From Streptomyces sp. NBC_00878 (GTDB lineage: Bacteria; Actinomycetota; Actinomycetes; Streptomycetales; Streptomycetaceae): 64,000 nt of DNA. The stretch spans positions 248,001-312,000 of the forward strand of contig NZ_JAPEOK010000002.1 in NCBI RefSeq assembly GCF_026341515.1, written 5' to 3'. This document shows, one piece after another, positions 10,831-20,139 of the stretch. The notes beneath the pieces were generated by a model. The model did no database searches. It was not told where the DNA came from and was given only the letters and a program-made list of their open reading frames with translations. Positions within the stretch are counted from its first letter, which is position 1. Every line of letters starts with the position of its first letter. The position numbers and the translations under genes are program-made.

Positions 10831-11373
10831 TCAGCCCTTGTGCCGGAGTCCCGCCGCGCTGAGGGCTTCGCCGAGAAGGCGAACGGCCTTCGGGCCCACT
10901 CCGTGCATGGCCAGCAGCTCGGCCTCGCTCAGTTCGGAGACCTGGGCGAGAGTGGTGACGCCGACGTTGGCGAGCGCCCGTGTGGCGGGATTTCCGATGC
11001 CCTTGGGCAGGTCGCCGACTGCGCCCGCGGCCGCCGTGTCCGCGGCCTCCGCCTGCGCCACGAGTTGCTTCGGGGCGCGCGCGAGCCACGCGCGACGTAC
11101 CCAGTGGTTGAGCTGCCGGCCGTTGATGTCCCCGACCGGAACACGTACGCCGATGGACGTCGTGCCGCGGGTCAGCCGCTCGGCGGTCGGGTGCGCGGCA
11201 AGGACCTCGTCCGCCTCCGTCGCGGGCAGGTGGAGCTGTACCCGTTTGTCCTGGCCCAGCGAGGCGAACCGTTTGCCGCGCACCGTGAAGGTGATCACGC
11301 CGGGGCGGACGGTTTCCTCGGCGGTCCCGGGGAGCGAGAGCGCCGTCTTGCGGAGCTGGGCGAGGCTCGTCAT
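10831..11373 (-). CDS. MmcQ/YjbR-like domain fused to a helix-hairpin-helix domain
   Basis: A 180-residue protein. Residues 1-100 match the MmcQ/YjbR family (LRKTALSLPGTAEETV, FTVRGKRFASL and a late LNHWVRRAW), small proteins with a double-wing DNA-binding-like fold. Residues 120-178 contain a helix-hairpin-helix (IGNPATRALANVGVTTLAQV and LLAMHGVGPKAVRLLGEAL) of the kind that binds DNA non-specifically. The combination is seen in actinobacteria but has no assigned function; a DNA-binding role is inferred. It sits alone, 37 bases downstream of the SpoIIE gene on the same strand. Confidence 0.85.
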   Translation of the reverse strand: MTSLAQLRKTALSLPGTAEETVRPGVITFTVRGKRFASLGQDKRVQLHLPATEADEVLAAHPTAERLTRGTTSIGVRVPVGDINGRQLNHWVRRAWLARAPKQLVAQAEAADTAAAGAVGDLPKGIGNPATRALANVGVTTLAQVSELSEAELLAMHGVGPKAVRLLGEALSAAGLRHKG

Positions 11374-11410
11374 GAGTGCACCTTGGCAGGTCGACCGGAG
11401 TGGGGAGCTC

Positions 11411-13567
11411 TCACGCCTGTGGCTGAGCGCGGGCGATGAGCAGGGCCACGTCGTCGTGGTTGTCGGGGTGGTGCAGGGTGCTCAGCAGGAGGTCGCAGAC
11501 GTCCTCCAGCGGGTGAGCGGGATCGTCCAGGAGGCCAAGGAGCGTGTCCAGCCGGTCGTCGAGGTCGTGCCGGCGCGTCTCGACGAGCCCGTCGGTGTAG
11601 AACACGAGTTGATCGCCGGGATCGAAGTCGACGGTGATGGTGGAGAAGGCGACACCGCCCACGCCCAGCGGCGCCCCGGTGGGCAGTTCGAGCAGTTCCG
11701 GAGGGTGCCCGACGCGGATGCGGGCCGGCGGCAGATGCCCGGCGTTGGCGATCCTGCACTGGTGTCTATGGGGGTCGTAGACGGCGTACACGCAGGTGGC
11801 GATGGACTCGTCCAGGCCCCCGGTGGTCTTGTCGAGGTGTTCGAGAAGCCGGGCGGGGTCGAGGTCGAGCGAGGCCAGGGTGCTCGTCGCGGTACGCAGC
11901 CGGCCCATGGTCGCGGCGGCGTTGATACCGCTGCCCATCACATCACCCACGACGAGCGCGGTCTTGTCGCAGTCCAGCGGGATGACGTCGAACCAGTCGC
12001 CGCCCACCTCACCGGCCGCACCCGCGGGCTGGTAACGGGAGGCGACCTCCAGCCCGGCGGTCGTGCTCGGGAGGCTGGGCAGCAGGCTGCGCTGCAAGGT
12101 GATGGCGGTGTTGCGGGCGTTCTGGTACCAACGGGCGTTGTCGATCTGCACGGCCGCACGGGCCGCCAGCTCCCGGGCCAGCGCGAGATCGTCGTCGCCG
12201 AAGGGCACCGGGTTGCGGGTCCGTTTGAGATCCAGGGCACCGAGTACCTCGCCGCGCGCGATCAACGGCACCGCCAGATACGAATGGACGCCTGCCCGGT
12301 CCAGGAGTACGGCAGCCCCGGGGGCCTGGGCGATACGGGGCAGGTCCTCGTCCTTCACCTGCGACACCATGACCGGCAGGCCCGTGCGTATGCACTGGGC
12401 GACGAGGCAGTCGGCGTCGTACCGGGCCACCTGACCGGGAGGGGCGACCCCGTCGGAGGCCTCGACGGCGGCGTGATCGGCCTTGACCGCCAGCGTGCGG
12501 ATCAGCGTGGGCTCCGTGGGACCGAGGTCGCTTCGGCGGCCCTCCACCACCGCCTCCAGCAGGTCCACGGACGCGATGTCGGCGAGCTCCGGCACGGCGA
12601 CATCGGCCAGTTCACAGGCGGTGCGGTCCAGTTCCAGCGTGGTGCCGATGCGGGCGGAGGCGTCGGCGATGACCGTGAGGCGACGTCGCGCGGCCTCCGC
12701 CTCGATCGTCGAGCGGTGCCGCTCGGTCACGTCGACGACCGAAACGGCGACCCCCAGCACGGTGTCCAGGGAGTCCTCCAGCCGGTAGTACGACGCCGAC
12801 CAGGCATGATCCTCGTCCGGATCGGCCGGGGTCCGGCCGACCGTGGACTGTTCGACGACAGGGAGGCCGGTGTCGAGGACCTGGCGCGCCGTGGACTCGA
12901 TGGCGTCGACGTCCAGGAACGGCAGGGCCTCGCGGATCGTCCGGCCGACGTGCTCCGCGGCGGGGATGCCGTTTATCCGCTCCAGGGCCGGGTTGACCGA
13001 CACGTACCGCAGGTCCCTGTCCAGGACCGCCAGCCCTATCGGCGACTGCGAGACCATCCGTACGGACAGTGCCACATCCCGTTCCAGGCGGTGCACGGTC
13101 GACTGGTCGGCCGCGAGCCCCAGGGCGTAGACGCCGCCGCGGTCGTCCAGGAGCCGCATGTTCCGGAACTCCACGAGCCGCGTGGTGCCGTCCTTGTGCC
13201 GGACGGGAAAGCCGCCCGCCCAGCTCCGGCCGGTCTCCATGACATCGCTGAACAGCTTGACGACCAGGTCGACGTGCTGCTCGTGCACCATCAGCCGGGC
13301 CGCGAACTGCCCCAGCGCCTCCGCTGCCGGGTAGCCGAACAACTCCTCGGCCTGCGGGCTCCACAGCACGACGCGCCCCTCGGTGTCCAGCACCACCGAG
13401 GCCACGCCCAGCACGTCCAGCAGCCCGCTCGGCTCCAACGTCCCGCGGACCCGCTCGTCGTCGTCGGACACGGGTATTCCGGCTGCGCTCATTGCAGGCA
13501 CCGCTTTCGCCCGTCCACGCGGCACGCCGTTCCCTGTGCCGACTGTCCCCTGTTCTACCGTGCTCAC
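11411..13567 (-). CDS. PAS-PAS-GAF-SpoIIE serine phosphatase (RsbU-like)
   Basis: A 718-residue cytosolic signalling phosphatase. PAS 1 covers about 45-160, PAS 2 about 175-290, GAF about 305-475 and the PP2C/SpoIIE catalytic domain about 500-715. Metal-binding motifs GGDWFDVI, GDVMGSGINAAA and FYTDGLVE are present, so it should be active. Proteins of this type dephosphorylate anti-anti-sigma factors in partner-switching systems. The GTG start is chosen because GGAGG lies about six bases upstream; an inner ATG at 13492 has no good site. An RsbW-like kinase (13847-14293) is encoded just upstream on the same strand and may be the antagonist. No anti-anti-sigma factor is in the window. Confidence 0.94.
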   Translation of the reverse strand: MSTVEQGTVGTGNGVPRGRAKAVPAMSAAGIPVSDDDERVRGTLEPSGLLDVLGVASVVLDTEGRVVLWSPQAEELFGYPAAEALGQFAARLMVHEQHVDLVVKLFSDVMETGRSWAGGFPVRHKDGTTRLVEFRNMRLLDDRGGVYALGLAADQSTVHRLERDVALSVRMVSQSPIGLAVLDRDLRYVSVNPALERINGIPAAEHVGRTIREALPFLDVDAIESTARQVLDTGLPVVEQSTVGRTPADPDEDHAWSASYYRLEDSLDTVLGVAVSVVDVTERHRSTIEAEAARRRLTVIADASARIGTTLELDRTACELADVAVPELADIASVDLLEAVVEGRRSDLGPTEPTLIRTLAVKADHAAVEASDGVAPPGQVARYDADCLVAQCIRTGLPVMVSQVKDEDLPRIAQAPGAAVLLDRAGVHSYLAVPLIARGEVLGALDLKRTRNPVPFGDDDLALARELAARAAVQIDNARWYQNARNTAITLQRSLLPSLPSTTAGLEVASRYQPAGAAGEVGGDWFDVIPLDCDKTALVVGDVMGSGINAAATMGRLRTATSTLASLDLDPARLLEHLDKTTGGLDESIATCVYAVYDPHRHQCRIANAGHLPPARIRVGHPPELLELPTGAPLGVGGVAFSTITVDFDPGDQLVFYTDGLVETRRHDLDDRLDTLLGLLDDPAHPLEDVCDLLLSTLHHPDNHDDVALLIARAQPQA

Positions 13568-13846
13568 CGTTTCCTCCGGTGCCGTTCTGGTCTGCCTTCA
13601 CCATCTCCCAACACAGCGGTGGTTGTCCGGCGAAGACGCTACGGCGATGGCGCGGAGATCATGGCACGGTGGCGCCGCGCCCCGGCGTGGGCCACCCCTC
13701 AGGCACTGTGATCAGGGGGCTCAGGCGTCACAGTCGTTTCCGGCCGCGGGCAAAAGATCATGGGCCGTGGAACCTCGGGGTGGGCCGCCGAACCTCCGAG
13801 ACCGGGCAGAACGGCCTCCGCGAGGGCGTTTTCGCACTCGGTGGGG

Positions 13847-14293
13847 TCAGGGGGCGACCGTCAGGGTCGCCCAGACCGCGTGGCCCCCGGTGAGCGTGGA
13901 ACGCTCGACTCCCCAGGTCTCGGCGAGGTGCTCCACGAGAAGCAGCCCGCGGCCGTTCTCGTCGTCGGGGCCCGGGTCGCGCCGGGGCAGCAGACGGCAC
14001 GTGCGGTCCTGATCGTGCACCTCCAAGCGGAGGCCGCCGTCCGCGATGAGCCCGACGCCGCACAGAATCCGCGTACTGACCGTGTGCAGTACGGCGTTCG
14101 TGGCCAGCTCGGACAGGAGCAGCACGGCGTCCTCACGCACCTCGCGGGGCAGGCGCCACGCGGTGAGCCGCTCGTCCATCGCCTTGCGCGCGACCTTGAC
14201 GCTGGTGCGGTGCGCGGGCAGATCGAGCCAGTGGGCGGTGTCCGGGCTCGTGGAGCCTAAGAGTCGGGGGGAGGGAGTCGTGTGGGGGGACAC
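13847..14293 (-). CDS. ATP-binding protein, RsbW-like HATPase (anti-sigma type)
   Basis: A 148-residue protein of the small Streptomyces HATPase_c family. The N box is LLLSELATNAVLHT, the G1 region LEVHDQD and the G2 region NGRGLLLVEHLAETWGV. These residues bind ATP in GHKL kinases such as RsbW and SpoIIAB. I chose GTG 14293, eight bases after GGAAGG; the frame is open to 14410 but the extra N-terminus is not family-like. It is divergent from the WhiJ-like regulator and upstream of the SpoIIE phosphatase, a grouping found repeatedly in Streptomyces developmental loci. Its target is unknown. Confidence 0.88.
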   Translation of the reverse strand: MSPHTTPSPRLLGSTSPDTAHWLDLPAHRTSVKVARKAMDERLTAWRLPREVREDAVLLLSELATNAVLHTVSTRILCGVGLIADGGLRLEVHDQDRTCRLLPRRDPGPDDENGRGLLLVEHLAETWGVERSTLTGGHAVWATLTVAP

Positions 14294-14598
14294 GGTGGTT
14301 GCCTTCCAACGGGGACGAGCGCTGGGCGAGTGGGGGATCGCAGCCTTCGGCTCCGTCCGGAGGGGTGGTCCGGCGGCCTGTGGTCCGAACGCCGGGGACG
14401 CCAACTCCACAGGGCGTGGCGGGTGTTGACGGAAGTACGCGTGCGTTCGGAGGGATCGCTCACGGAACTAACTATGCTCGTAGCCGAGTTCACGCTGCAA
14501 CTGTCTCCTTGATAATTTCAGCAAGGCGGTATCTGTCTGGTGCCGCCAGCAAGTCGCTGTCAGACTCGTCCGGGTGACAGTTCCTCAGGAGGTAGGGC
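14294..14598. promoter_or_regulatory. Divergent intergenic region of the RsbW-like and WhiJ-like genes
   Basis: This 305-base region contains no gene. It should hold the promoters of both divergent genes. A strong ribosome binding site (AGGAGGT, 14583-14592 area) sets the GTG start at 14599. An inverted repeat, CTGTCA-12 bases-TGACAG (14557-14580), lies just upstream of that site and could be an operator for autoregulation. TATGCT near 14470 is a possible -10 for the rightward gene. All promoter readings here are by eye. Confidence 0.35.
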
Positions 14599-15471
14599 GT
14601 GAGTGACGCTCGTTCGGGCGCGGGTACCAGCGCACCCACCGTTCTCCGCATGATCCTGGGCAAGCGACTGCGGGTACTGCGGCAGGGCGCGGGAGTGTCG
14701 CTGGAGGACGCGGCGAAGGCCCTGCACGTGAAGCCGCTGACCATCCGCCGCCTGGAGAAGGCGGAGGTCGCCCTCAAGACCCTCTACGTCGAGAAACTGC
14801 TCCAGACCTACGGCGCCGCCCAGCAGGAGGTCGACGAGTTCGTCACCCTGGCCGAGCGGGCCAACGAGCCCGGCTGGTGGTACGCGTACCGCGATGTGGT
14901 GCCCGAGTGGTTCAGCGCCTACGTGAGCCTGGAGACCGGCGCCAAGATGTTGCGCACGTACGAGCCGCACTACGTCACCGGGCTGCTGCAGACGTACGAC
15001 TACGCGCGCGCGGTGCTGCGGGGAGGCTTTCCCAACGAGAACGACGAGGGCCTGGCGCGGCGGATCGATCTGCGGCTGCGTCGGCAGAGCCTGCTGGAGA
15101 GACCCGACGCGCCCACCCTGTGGGTCGTGATGGAGGAGACCGTACTGCACCGGGTGGTGGGCGGTGCCGAGGTGATGCGGGAGCAGATCGAGCGGCTCCT
15201 GGAGGCCTCGGAGCTGGAGCATGTGAGCGTCGACGTCGTGCCGTTCACGGCGGGGTCCCATGTCGGGGCCTGCGCCCCCTTCACCTACTTCCGGTTCGAG
15301 GAGCGGGAGTTGCCGGACATCGTCTACAGCGAGATCCTCTCCGCCTCCGTGTACCTGGACCAGCGCTCCGACGTCGCCGGTCATCTGGAGGCACACAACC
15401 GGATGTCCTTGCTGACCTCGTCCGCGGACAGCAAGGCCCTGTTGAACCGCATGCGCAAGGAGTACTCATGA
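14599..15471 (+). CDS. XRE-family regulator with DUF5753 (WhiJ-like)
   Basis: A 290-residue protein. Residues 15-75 form an HTH_31/XRE helix-turn-helix (LGKRLRVLRQGAGVSLEDAA and KPLTIRRLEKAEVAL). Residues 95-280 are the DUF5753 domain (YEPHYVTGLLQTYDYARAVL, RRQSLLERPDAPTLWVVMEE, VDVVPFTAGSH). This is the WhiJ-like family, typical of Streptomyces and linked in several cases to control of development. The GTG start follows AGGAGGT. Its stop overlaps the DUF397 start as ATGA, so the two are translationally coupled. The adjacent DUF397 protein is the usual partner of such regulators. Confidence 0.93.
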   Translation: MSDARSGAGTSAPTVLRMILGKRLRVLRQGAGVSLEDAAKALHVKPLTIRRLEKAEVALKTLYVEKLLQTYGAAQQEVDEFVTLAERANEPGWWYAYRDVVPEWFSAYVSLETGAKMLRTYEPHYVTGLLQTYDYARAVLRGGFPNENDEGLARRIDLRLRRQSLLERPDAPTLWVVMEETVLHRVVGGAEVMREQIERLLEASELEHVSVDVVPFTAGSHVGACAPFTYFRFEERELPDIVYSEILSASVYLDQRSDVAGHLEAHNRMSLLTSSADSKALLNRMRKEYS

Positions 15472-15734
15472 GCACCACCGACGGAATTGCGTACAACGGA
15501 AGCGTGTACAACGGAATGCCCGCTTCGGAACTCGGCGAGCAGGGCTGGGAGCGTCCGTGGAGCGGCCCCAACGGAGGCCAGTGCGTGGAGACGAAGCAAC
15601 TCGCCGACGGCCGGGTGGCGATGCGGCAGTCGACGGATCCCGCCGGTCCTGCGCTGATCTACACCTCGCAGGAGATCGCCGAGTTCGTCGTCGGCGTCAA
15701 GAAGGGCCTCGCCGACCATCTGACGACCGGCTGA
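15468..15734 (+). CDS. DUF397 protein
   Basis: An 88-residue protein. Residues 25-85 match DUF397 (ERPWSGPNGGQCVETKQLAD, VAMRQSTDPAGPALIYTSQE, a C-terminal FVVGVKKGLAD). These small proteins are nearly always paired with DUF5753 regulators and act as their antagonists or co-factors in the WhiJ/AbaA-like systems studied so far. The start codon overlaps the stop of the upstream regulator by four bases. Confidence 0.92.
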   Translation: MSTTDGIAYNGSVYNGMPASELGEQGWERPWSGPNGGQCVETKQLADGRVAMRQSTDPAGPALIYTSQEIAEFVVGVKKGLADHLTTG

Positions 15735-15816
15735 CCGCACCACGAACGGAACACCTCGGGCCCGCCCTGGCTGCGACCTGCCCGGCACGCCGACGCACAC
15801 CCCTGAAAGGGACAGA

Positions 15817-16644
15817 ATGAGCACCTCCCACGCCGCGCGGGACATCGACACCAGCAGGCCGCACTCCGCCCGCATGTACGACTACTACCTGGGCGGCAAG
15901 GACCACTTCGACATCGACAAGCGGGCGGCGGAGACGGTCGCGGAGGCCTATCCCGGCATCTTCGTGTGCGCCCGGGAGAACCGGTCCTTCATGCACCGGG
16001 CCACCCGGGTCCTCGCACGGGAGCACGGCATCCGCCAGTGGCTCGACATAGGCACCGGCATCCCCACCGAGCCGAACCTCCACCAGGTCGCCCAGTCGGT
16101 GGTCCCCGAGGCCAGGGTGGTGTACGCCGACAACGACCCCCTCGTCCTCAAGTACGCCGAGCGCCTGATGCGCAGCACACCCCAGGGCCGCACCACGTAC
16201 GTCCAGGCGGACGTCAACGACCCCGAATCGCTCCTGAACGCCCCCGAGTTGGCAGAAGTACTGGACCTGGCCCAGCCCGTGGCGCTGTCCCTGAACGCCC
16301 TCATGCACTTCGTCACCGACGCCCAGGACCCGTACGCGATCGTCGGCCGTCTGCTGGACGCCCTCCCCTCGGGCAGCGCCCTGGCCCTGAGCCACTGCAC
16401 GCCCGACTTCGACCCGCCGACCTGGGCGAAGGTCACCGCGATCTACACGGGCGCCGGCACGCCCGTGCGGTTCCGCTCCCGGCAGGACGTCGCCCGCTTC
16501 TTCGACGGCCTCGACCTGCTCGACCCCGGCATCTCCGTCGGCCACCGCTGGCGCCCCGACGCGCGGCAGGAACACGTGGCCACGGAGCGGCAGCCGACGG
16601 ACGCCGAGGTCAGCCTGTGGACCGGGGTGGGCGTCAAGCCGTAG
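15817..16644 (+). CDS. SAM-dependent methyltransferase, DUF574 family
   Basis: A 275-residue protein of the actinobacterial DUF574 family (Methyltransf_19). The N-terminal RPHSARMYDYYLGGKDHFDI is the family signature. QWLDIGTGIPTEPNLHQVA is the SAM-binding motif I, VVYADNDPLVL is the acidic strand end, and LNALMHFV lies in the catalytic core. It follows the DUF397 gene by 82 bases; in many Streptomyces such enzymes sit next to DUF397/XRE pairs, but the substrate is unknown. Its last 11 bases overlap the end of the convergent GNAT gene. Confidence 0.93.
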   Translation: MSTSHAARDIDTSRPHSARMYDYYLGGKDHFDIDKRAAETVAEAYPGIFVCARENRSFMHRATRVLAREHGIRQWLDIGTGIPTEPNLHQVAQSVVPEARVVYADNDPLVLKYAERLMRSTPQGRTTYVQADVNDPESLLNAPELAEVLDLAQPVALSLNALMHFVTDAQDPYAIVGRLLDALPSGSALALSHCTPDFDPPTWAKVTAIYTGAGTPVRFRSRQDVARFFDGLDLLDPGISVGHRWRPDARQEHVATERQPTDAEVSLWTGVGVKP

Positions 16645-17206
16645 CCCGGCGGTGCCGCCGCCACTCGGTCCGGGTGAGTTCGTACTCCACCTCGCCGTGC
16701 TCGGAGCCCGCGAGCGCGTCCGGCCAGTCCTGGGTGAAGGTCCGGACGAAGGACAGGCCCGCCTTCTCCATCACTCGCCGGGACCCGGTGTTGACCGTCA
16801 TGGTGTTCGCGGTCACCCGCTCGACTCCGAGGTCGGTGAAGCCCTTGTCGATCAGGGCCCGCGACCCCTCGGTGGCGTAGCCGCAGCCCCGAGATGCCTT
16901 GTTGAGCCGGTAGCCGAGTTCGACGACGGCCGGGCTGTCCTCGGCCGTGGGTCGGAATTCGAACCAGCCGAGGAACAGCCCGGTGGCCTTCTCCTCGGCT
17001 GCCCAGTAGCCGCGCGTTCCCAGGCACGGGTGGTCGTGCAGGAGCCGCGGCAGGGTCCGTTCCCGGATCTCCTCGCGGGTCACCGGCCGGCCACCGTTGA
17101 TGAACCGCATGACGTCGGGGTCGCCGTCCAGCGCGAGCAGGTGGTCGACGTCGGCGACGGTGAACGGCCGCAGCACCAGCCGGTCGGTCTCCAGGAAGAT
17201 GCCCAT
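16634..17206 (-). CDS. GNAT family N-acetyltransferase
   Basis: A 190-residue protein with RimJ/RimL-type GNAT features: LETDRLVLRPFTVADVDHLL at the start, ELGYRLNKASRGCGYATEGS as the acetyl-CoA binding motif A, and ANTMTVNTGSRRVMEKAG as motif B. Such enzymes acetylate protein N-termini or small molecules; the substrate cannot be read. It begins with ATG, lies 42 bases downstream of the frameshifted LysR gene on the same strand, and overlaps the methyltransferase end tail to tail. Confidence 0.9.
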   Translation of the reverse strand: MGIFLETDRLVLRPFTVADVDHLLALDGDPDVMRFINGGRPVTREEIRERTLPRLLHDHPCLGTRGYWAAEEKATGLFLGWFEFRPTAEDSPAVVELGYRLNKASRGCGYATEGSRALIDKGFTDLGVERVTANTMTVNTGSRRVMEKAGLSFVRTFTQDWPDALAGSEHGEVEYELTRTEWRRHRRATA

Positions 17207-17248
17207 GCCGTGATGTTCACCGGCGTCGGACGGGCCCGCCAGCGGATT

Positions 17249-18131
17249 TCAGGAAACCTTGCCCTCGACGGCTTTGAGGAGGTCGGCCCGTGAAGGTCCG
17301 GGCGGTGCGTGCTGCTCGATCTCGGGGATGAGCCGGGCGACCGCGTCGGCGAGGGCCGGAGCGCGCAGCAACTCGCGGGCGCCGGGCAGCGCTGCAGGCT
17401 CATGGCGAGCCCGCGTCCCACGGTCGGGGTGGTGAAGATGACCGGGCGGCTGCTGCGCCGGACGTGGTCGAAGAAGGCGGGGCCGGTGATGCCGCCGTCG
17501 AAGATGCGTGCCACGTGGGCCCCGGTGTCCTGCGCCAGTTGCTCGGCGTAGGCGTTCCAGGACGACCAGGAGGTGGTGTCGTCGTCGAGAAGGACGACGG
17601 TGTCCTGAGCGGCCACGTCGCTGGTGTCGTCGCCGGTCGCGACGGCGTAGAGCCGGTCGGCGCCGATGAGCCGGGCCTCCAGGCCGTGCCGTTTCAGGTC
17701 CTCGGACCGCACCCAGCACACGGCGAGGTCCAGGCTGCCGTCGGCGACCCGGGCGGCCTGGGTGTGGGAGGGCGCGATCCACGCGTCGATGTGGAGCTGG
17801 GCCACGGCGGAGGTGCGGGCGGTCAGGTCCGCCGGAAGCCAGTTGACGTAACCGAGCCGCACCGGATCCGATCCAGACAGCCGACGGGCGCGGTGCTGGA
17901 GGTCGTCGGCCCGTTCCAGCAGGGCGCGGGTGTGGGGAGCAGGGCGGTACCGGCCGCGGTGAGGGACACCGAACGGCGGTCACGGTCGAAGAGACGCACC
18001 CCCAGATCGCGTTCGAGTGCCTTGATCTGCTGCGACAAAGACGGGCCGGCGATCAGTAGCCGCTCGGCGGCCCGGCCGAAGTTCAGCTCCTCGGCGACCG
18101 CCACGAAATACCGCAGTTGACGCAACTCCAC
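17249..18131 (-). pseudogene. LysR-family regulator, interrupted by two -1 frameshifts
   Basis: Three frames together give one LysR protein of about 294 residues. The N-terminus (from GTG 18131) has the winged helix-turn-helix ([40 protein letters not shown]). The frame is lost near 17939-17945, at a run of four C (minus strand), and resumes as [15 protein letters not shown] and then [13 protein letters not shown]. It is lost again near 17393 and resumes to the stop as ELLRAPALADAVARLIPEIE. One missing base at each site restores a full-length protein. It is divergent from the MBL hydrolase, its likely target. Either this is a recent pseudogene or the assembly dropped bases. Confidence 0.85.
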
Positions 18132-18368
18132 GCCCGTCGTCGTAGAGGAGGAACTCCACACGAAGGTGCTCGGCACGCTGCCGCTGCGCCCGTGGATGAC
18201 CCTCACCGTCACCGCTCTCCAGTCCCACCCCAACGACCCGGGCGGGACCGACGCCACGCCGTGACGGCTCGACACGCGCCACGACTTCCGTTGGCGGCTA
18301 CCGCCACTGTGCACCCGTCTGTGCAGGGAGCCTGGAACCAGCGGGCGTGCGGCGTACGTTGGGACGCC

Positions 18369-18965
18369 ATGCGGATCACGAAATACACCCATGCATGTGT
18401 GCGGCTCGAACACGAAGGCCGGGTGCTGGTCATCGATCCCGGGACGTGGAGCGAGCCGGCGGCCTTGAGGGGCGCGGACGCCGTGCTGGTGACGCACGAG
18501 CACGCCGATCACATCGACGTCCTTCGGCTGGCCGGGCTCGGCGTGCCGGTGTACGCCCCGGCCGACGCGCACATTCCGCGGCCGGCGACCATCGGGGTGT
18601 CCTCCGGCACCGAGTTCACCGCCGCGGGTTTCCGAGTACGAGCGGTCGGCGGGCGTCACGCGTTCATCCACGACGGTCAACCGGACTGCGCGAATCTCGG
18701 CTACGTCATCGACGAGGCGGTCTACCATCCCGGTGACTCGCTCCACGTCCCTGGGCAGCCGATCGAGACGCTCCTGGTCCCGGCCCAGGGATCGTGGATG
18801 AAGACGGCGGAGGCCATCAGCTTCGTCAAGGCGATCGAACCGCAGAGGGCGTTCCCGATACACGACGCCCAGATCAACCATCGTGGCCTCAGCAGCGTGA
18901 ACGGCTGGCTCGCCGAGTCGACCGACTGCGGCTACCGCTATCTGGCGCCCGGCGATTCCCTCTGA
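18369..18965 (+). CDS. MBL-fold metallo-hydrolase (UlaG-like)
   Basis: A 198-residue protein with the metallo-beta-lactamase fold. The zinc-binding HxHxDH motif is [10 protein letters not shown], the third ligand region is VGGRHAFIH, and the Asp/His pair is [10 protein letters not shown] and FPIHDAQIN. The length suits the small UlaG-like group, often hydrolases of lactones or phosphodiesters. I chose ATG 18369; the frame is open further upstream but the extension has no family similarity. It is divergent from the LysR gene and ends four bases from the convergent hemC stop. Confidence 0.9.
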   Translation: MRITKYTHACVRLEHEGRVLVIDPGTWSEPAALRGADAVLVTHEHADHIDVLRLAGLGVPVYAPADAHIPRPATIGVSSGTEFTAAGFRVRAVGGRHAFIHDGQPDCANLGYVIDEAVYHPGDSLHVPGQPIETLLVPAQGSWMKTAEAISFVKAIEPQRAFPIHDAQINHRGLSSVNGWLAESTDCGYRYLAPGDSL

Positions 18966-18969
18966 ACCG

Positions 18970-19905
18970 TCAGTGGGCGATGCCGTCGATCAGGTCGCGG
19001 GCACCCTGGCGCAGCAGGGCCACCGCGACGGAGGTGCCGAGCGTGGCGGGATCGAGGCGGCCCGCCCATTCGTGGGCGTTGAGCTGGGTCTTGCCGTCGG
19101 GAGTGAACACGCAGGCGCGCAGGGAGAGTTCGCCGCCCCGTCCGGCCGTGGCGTAGCCGGCGATCGGGGAGTTGCAGTGGCCCTGGAGGACGTGGAGGAA
19201 CATGCGTTCCGCGGTGGCTTCGCGGTAGGTGTCCGGGTCACCGAGTGCGCTGACGGTGTCGATGACCGTCGTGTCGCCCTCGCGGCACTGCAGGGCGAGG
19301 ATGCCCGCGCCGATCGGCGGCATCATGGTCTCGGGGGAGAGGATCTCGCTGATCACATCGGTGCGGTCGATACGTTCCAGGCCGGAGACCGCGAGCAGCA
19401 GCGCGTCCGCCTCACCGGCCGCGAGTTTGGCCAGCCGCCGGTTGGCGTTGCCGCGGAACGGCACGCACTCGAGGTGCGGGTGCGAAGCGGCCAACTGCGC
19501 GATGCGGCGTACCGAGGAGGTGCCGATCCGGGTTCCGTCCGGCAGCTCGTCGAGGGTGAGTCCGCGGGGGTGGATGAGGGCGTCGCGGATGTCGTCCCGC
19601 TTGAGGAACGCGGCGAACATGGTGCCCGCCGGCAGCGGCCGGTCGGCGGGCACGTCCTTGACGCAGTGCACCGCCAGGTCCGCCTCCCCGGCGAGCAGCG
19701 CGGCGTCGACCTCCTTGGTGAACGCCCCCTTGCCCTCGACCAGGGCGAGATCGCCCATCCACTTGTCGCCGGTCGTCTTCACGGGCACCACTTCGGTGCG
19801 CATGTGCGGGTGGAGCGCGGCCAGTTCGGTCTGTACGCGCTTCACCTGAGCCAGGGCCATGGGCGAGTCGCGGGAGACGATACGGATCAGTTCAGGGACG
19901 GACAT
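18970..19905 (-). CDS. hemC: Porphobilinogen deaminase (hydroxymethylbilane synthase), paralogue
   Basis: A 311-residue protein that should polymerise four porphobilinogen units to hydroxymethylbilane in tetrapyrrole synthesis. Features: [20 protein letters not shown] at the N-terminus, [46 protein letters not shown] and [10 protein letters not shown] carrying the Cys for the dipyrromethane cofactor. Some motifs differ from the usual housekeeping form: HCVKDVP instead of HSLKDVP, and QGHCNSP instead of QGGCxxP. It stands alone, without hemA, hemD or hemB. Streptomyces normally keeps hemC in a hem cluster, so this is likely a second copy. ATG 19905 is preferred over an upstream codon at 19953. 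Confidence 0.92.
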   Translation of the reverse strand: MSVPELIRIVSRDSPMALAQVKRVQTELAALHPHMRTEVVPVKTTGDKWMGDLALVEGKGAFTKEVDAALLAGEADLAVHCVKDVPADRPLPAGTMFAAFLKRDDIRDALIHPRGLTLDELPDGTRIGTSSVRRIAQLAASHPHLECVPFRGNANRRLAKLAAGEADALLLAVSGLERIDRTDVISEILSPETMMPPIGAGILALQCREGDTTVIDTVSALGDPDTYREATAERMFLHVLQGHCNSPIAGYATAGRGGELSLRACVFTPDGKTQLNAHEWAGRLDPATLGTSVAVALLRQGARDLIDGIAH

Positions 19906-20139
19906 GCCATCACGATAGACCGTTGGACCCGCCCGTCCCGCATCCACCGTCATTCCCTTTCATTCACCTTCATTCACCGTCAATCACTGGAACATGCCGG
20001 TCCGCCGCGGCGAGCCGTCCTGCCCTCGGCTGCTCTCGGCGCGCAACGCAACCATATGACCGCGCCGTAGGTCGTATGTCGTGTCGTATATGGACACCGC
20101 CCAAGATGGGCGGTGCGTACGAGGACACAGGGGGAGACA

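Noticed and set aside
10838..13711. A 957-codon plus-strand frame opposite the SpoIIE gene
   Set aside because: Antisense to a fully assigned PAS-GAF-SpoIIE protein; composition is not protein-like.
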